Below, piece after piece: positions 58,395 to 64,000 of a stretch of 64,000 nt of DNA (position 1 is the first letter of the stretch; every line of letters begins with the position of its first letter). The notes under the pieces were generated by a model. The model saw only the letters and a list, made by a program, of their open reading frames with translations. It had not been told where the DNA came from and searched no databases. The translations under genes and the position numbers were made by a program. Source of the stretch: Zygnema cylindricum (Eukaryota; Streptophyta; Zygnematophyceae; Zygnematales; Zygnemataceae). The stretch lies in the NCBI GenBank assembly GCA_037447655.1, contig JBBHKE010001805.1, positions 1 to 64,000 of the forward strand, read 5' to 3'.

Positions 58395-58531
58395 TCCTAC
58401 GTCAGATTCGTACGATCGTACAAGAGTGTCCACAACGCACACCCATACAGTATTCCTACTTTACGCGAGTTTAGTGCCAAGTTTTGTGCGCCTACCAAAG
58501 GCCTACCATAAAAACGCCTACTTTTGACCTA
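58395..58531. mobile_element. fragment of the CATAGTTC hAT MITE
   Basis: ACGTCAGATTCGTACGATCG and GGCCTACCATAAAAACGCCTACTTTTGACCTAT match the second half of 57901-58206. The left end is missing and the right end is decayed. Confidence 0.65.
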
Positions 58532-58574
58532 TTAAATTGCTAATCGCAGGGCCAATTTTTGATGCGCGCAGGTG

Positions 58575-59092
58575 CACCGTGAATCGCTATTAGCGTAATG
58601 AAATAGATAGCGTAATGAAACAAATAGCGTTATTTACGCTAATTGGGAATTTCAGTTTTTTCCAAAAAAACTTTTATTCTAATTAATCATCCACTCTAAT
58701 TTGTAAACTGCTTTGTAAAAAATTTCGGCGCATTATATACCCACACTAAAATATGTGCATGTACGAAATTGTTCAAATCGTACGCCGTCGCGTTTTTTTG
58801 ACATCCGCGTATGCCGGAAAATATTTACGCAATTACATGTTAGCGCGACTACGGGACATCGTCAATATTATTTATGTACTTTTCTACTTAAAAAGTACAA
58901 AATAGTACGGCTCTGACCGTTCGTACACCACCTTTTTTAAAATGGCACCATATAAGAGTTATGAACCCTATTAAATGGGGTACCTCAAATAACATTTAGA
59001 AACATTTAAAATCGTTAATTCTATTTGAGAATTTGCCGAAAAAAACAGGGTACCTCAATTAGAGTCATGAACGCTAATAGCGATTCACGGTG
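58575..59092. mobile_element. MITE, CACCG family (518 bp), at the left tip of the long-TIR element
   Basis: The ends are CACCGTGAATCGCTATTAGCG on both sides (nearly perfect inversion). The flanking dinucleotides read TG and AG rather than TA, probably mutated. The insertion splits the first bases of the long TIR. Confidence 0.82.
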
Positions 59093-59231
59093 AGGTTGTC
59101 ATAAATTGTACATATGAAGTACAGTTTCGTACAAGCTACGTAGCTTTTAAGTTCAAATTTGACAATCAATCCGTCGAACAACTTTGACTAGCGAAATATT
59201 GTAACAGCGGTTTAAAAAGTGTCGCGCTTGC

Positions 59232-60417
59232 TGAAACTCTGAGACCTCCATTGGCCCTCAGAGTAGGCAGATCCAAAGAAGCTAATCTAGATAGTGCCGA
59301 CTCCGAACTTGATATAAACCCAAATGACTAACCCCTTGACAGTCAGAACCCCAATATAGATTCACCCCTGTGAAATAACACTTTCTGTGTGCTCGGTTCC
59401 ACCACAAAATGCAAAGTTAGAATATGAGATTTGGACACATTCACCCACTATGACTTTCCCTTAGAAATGCAGCCACCCTGGCAGACAAAACCTCTGACCG
59501 ACTACACCCCTGTGTAGCCTGGACTCCCCTGAGTCCGCAGCAAAAAGAATCACTGAAAATGGTCAAGTAAATTGATAGTTATGGCTGCCCAAAGTTAGCC
59601 ATTTATACAAGATGCTCTCTGGGAGAGGCGACTACCTACTCGAAATTTTCTAAGTCCTATCTCTCCTCTAAGACTCTATCTATTGACGTACGGCACCAAT
59701 CAAAATACTGTGTCGTACAGAAAAGTACAGGTGCCGATGTACTTTCTGTACGGCCATTGTACGACATGGCCAAAATGTCGACACATGTCATCTCGAGATT
59801 CGTTCACGTAATCCTCGGATATGCCGCGATCCAATGTCATTTTGCCACGTGTCATCCTATGTGGCGATGACCGCAAACCGCCGAAATCTTCTTCCGCGAT
59901 CTCGGCATCCTTTTCCGGCCGTCCGATCAAAACAAGTTTTCGATCGTAGCCGTCATAAATACGTGCGCGGTATTTGTTTCGCGTTCGAAACAAATGCCGG
60001 TATCCGTTTCATATACATTAAACCGTACTCCGTACTATTTATAACTGTATCTATGCACTACGTATTTATTTCCAGTTAAATGAACAAGTCTACGTGTAAC
60101 TAAATAAAAAATTATCAAACCCTATATATCTTCACATTATCGCTAGACTAAATGGTTAAAGTATCCGATTGTACGTGATTTGATGGACGGCAGGGACTAG
60201 GATCAATTCCCGGGTCCGTCAAATAACTTTTGGTAAGTCTACCTAATTTACCTCCTGTCTTCACTAGAGAGCTTAGGCAGCCATGGCTCTAGCTCCCTAT
60301 CTATCCAGCCTTTACTGACTACAACAAGTGTGGGGGCTTGGAGAGGGGAGTTAGAGGCAGACTGCCTCTGCCTTTTTCTATCCTATTACAGACCTAGAAA
60401 AAACACAAATATCAACA
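59232..60417 (-). mobile_element. Ty1/copia LTR, minus strand, in the left arm of the long-TIR element
   Basis: On the minus strand it runs from TGTTGATATTTGTG (60417) to ...ATGGAGGTCTCAGAGTTTCA (59232), very close to the solo LTR at 33117-34327. The left duplication is CTTGC (59227-59231). The matching CTTGC appears at 60647-60651, after an extra partial LTR copy, while CTTAA follows 60417. The tRNA-like module is at about 60140-60235 with B-box GGATCAATTCC on the plus strand. Confidence 0.9.
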
Positions 60418-60646
60418 CTTAACGGGATCACAAAAAAAAAAATGACCCACGCAGTTTACTTCGTGAATAAACTGCAACCTAAGCTCCCAATTACTCCTGC
60501 TCACTATATTTTAGTGCCATGGCTGTAGCTCCCTACCATCCAAATTCTTTAGTGACTACAACAAGTGTGGGGCTCGAGAGGGAGTTAGAGGCAGATCACC
60601 TTCACTTTTCTATCCCATTACGCACTCGAAAACACAAATATTAACA
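60418..60646 (-). repeat. partial duplicate of LTR start plus flank
   Basis: 60519-60646 repeats the first ~130 bp of the LTR (CATGGCTGTAGCTCCCTA ... AACACAAATATTAACA). 60418-60490 resembles, in decayed form, the flank after 60647 (AACG..ATCACAAAAAAAAAA ... GCAGTTTAC). This looks like a diverged tandem duplication of about 230 bp at the LTR edge. Confidence 0.65.
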
Positions 60647-61486
60647 CTTGCGAACGCTGACCGTCATAAAAAAAAAAACAATTCACACGGCCGGCGCAGG
60701 TTTACGGTAACAAAACTGCGGCAACTACATGTAAATAAAATGGTTGCGCGGAGGTAGTTTCTCACTTCACGTGAGCTTTATTGTGAGAGCACACGCTAAC
60801 ATTTAACTTAGCCGCAAAAATGGAATCTAATCGCGAACCTGTGCGTTGAACTTGGACACAAATTAAAAGACGACATCATATGTAGAATTTAACTCGCACG
60901 AAACGAAATAAACTTCGTACAAGAAAAAAAAGCGTACCCGCCTACAAATATCGATGAAACTAAATGATAAAAAAAGCGCGTCGTCGCGCGCGACCAAATA
61001 AAGCCAACCTATTTATGAATCAACATTCGTACAATGACAACGTACTTCACATTGATTCACATTCAGTCATTCACGAAGAAAATAAAATGCGCACATAAAT
61101 AAAAGTACGCGCTTAAATGCTAACATGTGCTCTCACAGTGGAGTTCATGTGAAGTGAGAAACTACCTCCGCGCAACCATTTTATATACATGTGGTTGCCG
61201 CAGTTTTGTTACCGTAAACCTGGGCCGGCCGTGTGAACTGTTTTTTTTTTTATGACGGTCGACGTTCGCAAGCGCGACACTTTTTAACCGTCGTTACAAT
61301 ATTTCGCAAGTCAAAGTTGTTCGACGGATTGACCGTCAGCTTTGAACTTAAAGGTACGTAGCTTGTACGAAACTGTACTTCAAATGTACAATTTTTGATA
61401 ACTACCTGCACGCAGCAAAAATCGTCTTTGCAATTAGCAATTCCCTTTTAAAATATCTTCGACGATTTTCAATATCTATAATCACT

Positions 61487-62250
61487 AGTGTTGGGTATCG
61501 AGGACCATTTGCCGATATTCGATATATATCAAATTTCAGGTACTCAATAATCGATGTATCGCCTCGATATATCGAAAATCAAAATATCGCGATATATTGC
61601 CAATATATCGCTGATATATCGTATCGCCAATATATCGAAGCATAAGAAAAAAGAAAAAATAATCACAGGTCACCAAAGTCACGTGCCTTCGGACAAAGTG
61701 ACCGTAAAATCTTTGCCGAAAAGAAATACGGTTTTTCCCCGAAAGTCAGCAGAGTGAAGGAGATCTTTGAGGTACATTGACGCGGTACACTTGCGAAGTA
61801 CACGTACGTAATACGCAAGTAAAAATTTCCATACGAAAATGGTAGTTTTTCAAATTTTTGACGATTTTAGAGATTTGATCGTCAACTTACAAGGAACCCT
61901 ATAAATCAAAACACGTATGTAAATACTTGTTTACATACGTTACGCGGTGTAACCGAGGCCTCTGTAAAACATAAATTTTGTTGTCCGTACTATTACAGAG
62001 ACCACTTGATGCCCAAATAAGTAATTATATGAATTACAGAATTAGTACTTTTTTGCCGGTCTACATTTTGCGGCGCCTACCTTTGAGTCACGGAACGAAA
62101 ATCACGTCGTATGTGGCGTATCAGACAGTATGTCTATTTCGCTAAAATAACATATTAAATAAAAATATTAAATATTAATTATTAAATTCAAAAAATACTA
62201 TATATCGCGATATATATCGCAATAATTTATGTTGGTCTCGGCAGAGGTCG
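61487..62250. repeat. TATCG-rich dispersed repeat, hAT-like terminus
   Basis: It begins TAGTGTTGGGTATCGAGGACC. Runs of GATATATCG dominate 61540-61640 and 62180-62220. The right part is the inverted match of 56215-56469. No clean right terminus or target duplication was found. Confidence 0.6.
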
Positions 62251-63300
62251 CAAAAGTCAAAAAAAATCATACCCGAAACCGACCGTTTTTTTTTTTCAAA
62301 ATCTGAGTAACCGACGCCCGACCGAGTTTTGTCACGCTCCAAAATTGTTAACCGTTAACCTACCGTCGTTTACGAAAAAAAAAATTAACCGAATCTTGAT
62401 TTTTCGTGACTAACCGTGCCCGCCCGTAACCGAAAAAGTACAAAATTAATCAATGTACGACGGAATAAGCCAATAATTACGATTTGTCGCGTTCCTTTTT
62501 CACTCTTTTTTATTCCTCTTTGTTTTTCTCAGCTTTTGTGTATGGATTTACAGCGAGACCAAGCCTCCAGCCTTCTTCGATATGCTATTGCGGTAATGCA
62601 CCGTTGACATCTTCCATTTTTCTTTTGATGGGCTCCATTGAGCTTACAAGATTTACAGTGGTGAGGGGGGATATTTTTCGTGTTTTTTACGTTATGTTCG
62701 TGGGTTGGTTATTGTTCAGGTTGTTAGGTCAGTTTTGTTTTTTCTTGTAGTTGGTTTTGTGCTTGTTATTATTTCCCACGTGCTTTGTTAGATGCCCCTC
62801 TTGTGTATGTGTTTTTTTGTCTTTTTGTTCTTAAGTACTCAGATAGTTTACCTTTGTGCTTTCTTAATAAAGTGTTGCTACTTGTTTGCGTGCGTTATTT
62901 TCTTTTGCAATTTTTCCATTTTAGGGTTAGCTTTGTCCCGTATTTAATCTTTTTTTTGTTGCTTTGTTCCCATGTACTCAGACGGTTTACCATCGCCTAT
63001 TTAATAAAGTTCGACGCTTTTTTTTAGGGGATTTAGTTATCTCAAAGTTTTGTTGGTAGTTTTTTTTTTGTTGCTCACGCTTTTGTCAATTCTAAATCTT
63101 CAGAACTTGGTTTTTCTCGAGCTTGTCTCTTTTGTGTTGTTTTTGATTTTTTTGTTGTTTGGTCATTTTTGTCAGTCTTCACTTTTATTATGGCTTTATA
63201 ATCCTACTATATACTCAGATGGTTTACCTTCACGCCTGTTTTAACAGAAGTTTACTTTTGTAATAGTCAAAAGTACAACTTTTTACATCGAAGACCTATT
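62251..63300. other. T-rich region with three related blocks, no gene accepted
   Basis: Blocks of the form TACTCAGAYRGTTTACC followed by GCC/GCTTNTTAATAAAGT occur near 62836, 62974 and 63212, spaced 138 and 238 bp. Frames at 62484-63244 are hydrophobic because of T-richness and have no domain. It may be a repeated 3' UTR-like or transposon fragment. Confidence 0.45.
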
Positions 63301-63625
63301 ATTAAATATTATTGGATGTATAAATTGTGAAAAATACTAATTCAATAATTTCCACAATAAAAAAGGGAGTACGTATGATGGGCAACCTCTTCAAGACATT
63401 GATTTGTATGAAAAAGTTAACAAAAGTCCGTACTCAAATATCGTAAAAGCATTTTTGAATCATTCCCAGGAACAAAAAAAAATATACATATATATAATTT
63501 CGAAACCATACCATTTCAAGTAAACGGATGTATATACATTAATGGCCAATGGAAAACTCGAAAGGCATTCATGGACATACAAAATCTTGTTAATTATAAT
63601 ACAAATCCACGACCTGCTTTTTATT

Positions 63626-63763
63626 CTATGCTTGTTGAAATACTTTCCCTAGTTTCATTAGGGCTCGAGCTCGAGCTTTTCGCACTTCTTTTGTCACAGT
63701 TTTGTCCATAATCACTAATTCGACTACGTGACGCAATGTACTTTCAATGTCTAAAACACTCAC
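63626..63763 (-). CDS. 3' terminal exon of a DnaJ (X-domain) protein, probable
   Basis: On the minus strand a TTTTTTTGCAG acceptor at 63764-63774 is followed by 45 codons and TAG (63626-63628). The peptide has the pattern DIESTLRHVVELVI, then KARARALMKLGKVFQ, which resembles the end of the DnaJ-X domain in plant DnaJ proteins (DNAJ10-like: DIExTLxxVC, LRAxxLKxLGxIFQ), recalled rather than searched. The rest of the gene must lie beyond 64000, so nothing can be said of the J domain. Its role would be an Hsp70 co-chaperone. It could instead be another helical C-terminus with a similar pattern. Confidence 0.5.
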   Translation of the reverse strand: MSVLDIESTLRHVVELVIMDKTVTKEVRKARARALMKLGKVFQQA

Positions 63764-64000
63764 CTGCAAAAAAACAAATAAAAACGATAAAAGAAGAGAG
63801 TAAGGAAAAGAAAGAAGTATTAAATGATAAACCACAGAAGACTGAAAAACATGAATCTCCGCCGAGAATCTCCATTATAAAACCTTTATAAAGGGAAAAC
63901 TTAATATTTGAACCTCACATTTTTTTTATGAACAACCCTTTTATAGGTCCAAAGTCACACGGGTAATTCACATTTTCCCATAAACGATTACATGCATTGA

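Larger units (their letters stand above)
58572..61406. mobile_element. long-TIR Mutator/foldback-like element, with two nested insertions
   Basis: The left arm (59093-59226 plus 60652-60835) and right arm (61095-61406) are inverted copies over roughly 300 bp, with anchors GTACAGTTTCGTACAAGCTAC, CCGTCGAACAACTTTGACT, AAAAAGTGTCGCGCTTGC, GGTTTACGGTAACAAAACTGC and GGTTGCGCGGAGGTAGTTTC. Flanking TGCGCGCAG (58563-58571) and TGCACGCAG (61407-61415) look like an 8-9 bp target duplication with one mismatch, as in Mutator-like elements. No transposase is present; the middle (60836-61094) is only a spacer with some LTR-like words. A CACCG MITE sits at its extreme left end and an LTR in its left arm. Confidence 0.78.

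Noticed and set aside
62484-63244. Hydrophobic frames resembling membrane proteins
   Set aside because: T-rich DNA encodes Phe/Leu/Val in any frame. The frames are short, unconnected by splice sites, and overlap a repeated block.

Overview
The window is plant-type (streptophyte: land plant or charophyte alga) nuclear DNA from a transposon-rich, probably large genome. Four things point to this: an AP2/ERF-domain transcription factor gene, a probable exon of a plant-type DnaJ protein at the right edge, layered Ty1/copia retrotransposons, and dense TIR/MITE families. I cannot name the genus. Only two host genes are supported: the AP2/ERF gene (43278-46358, minus) and the DnaJ X-domain-like 3' terminal exon (63626-63763, minus). 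Almost everything else that can be identified is mobile DNA.

Positions 1-25021 are a nest of Ty1/copia elements resolved by target-site duplications (TSDs). An old element, CopiaD, has its 3' LTR cut into three pieces (4735-4957, 17840-18272, 24709-25021). One cut holds CopiaB (4958-17834, TSD CGTTC). CopiaB's own 5' LTR was then hit by CopiaA (5096-11545, TSD AGAGG), a very young element with an intact 1452-codon gag-pol and LTRs differing at one base that I could find. The other cut holds CopiaC (18273-24703, minus strand, TSD CTAAG). All three resolvable elements prime from the anticodon arm of initiator tRNA-Met (copia-type half-tRNA primer), and their gag reading frame starts inside the LTR and runs through the primer-binding site.

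Positions 25022-42300 hold cut-and-paste DNA transposons. The main one is an 11.4-kb element (29778-41197) with matched 25-bp terminal inverted repeats (TIRs). It contains a decayed multi-exon pogo-like DDE transposase gene (30848-37671). The 4.6-kb first intron of that gene carries a second long, charged reading frame (32105-35359), itself split by a solo LTR, plus CGTCGCTGA-rich repeats. A 162-bp tandem array lies 3' of the gene, followed by a (GGGAGA)n tract. Two 539-bp MITEs flank the element in direct orientation. MITEs with related CACCG...CGGTG termini next to TA recur to about 59.1 kb, so the large element is a candidate for their (past) mobilising source.

Positions 43-64 kb carry the AP2/ERF gene, then MITEs, a nested MITE pair, two hAT-type MITEs with 8-bp TSDs (one with a paralogous empty site in the window), a 2-kb segmental duplication (52785-54810 and 56470-58292), and a long-TIR Mutator/foldback-like element (58572-61406) that swallowed a MITE and an LTR. 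The genes do not form a pathway. The organising theme is transposons inside transposons, with candidate autonomous/non-autonomous pairs visible in one window.
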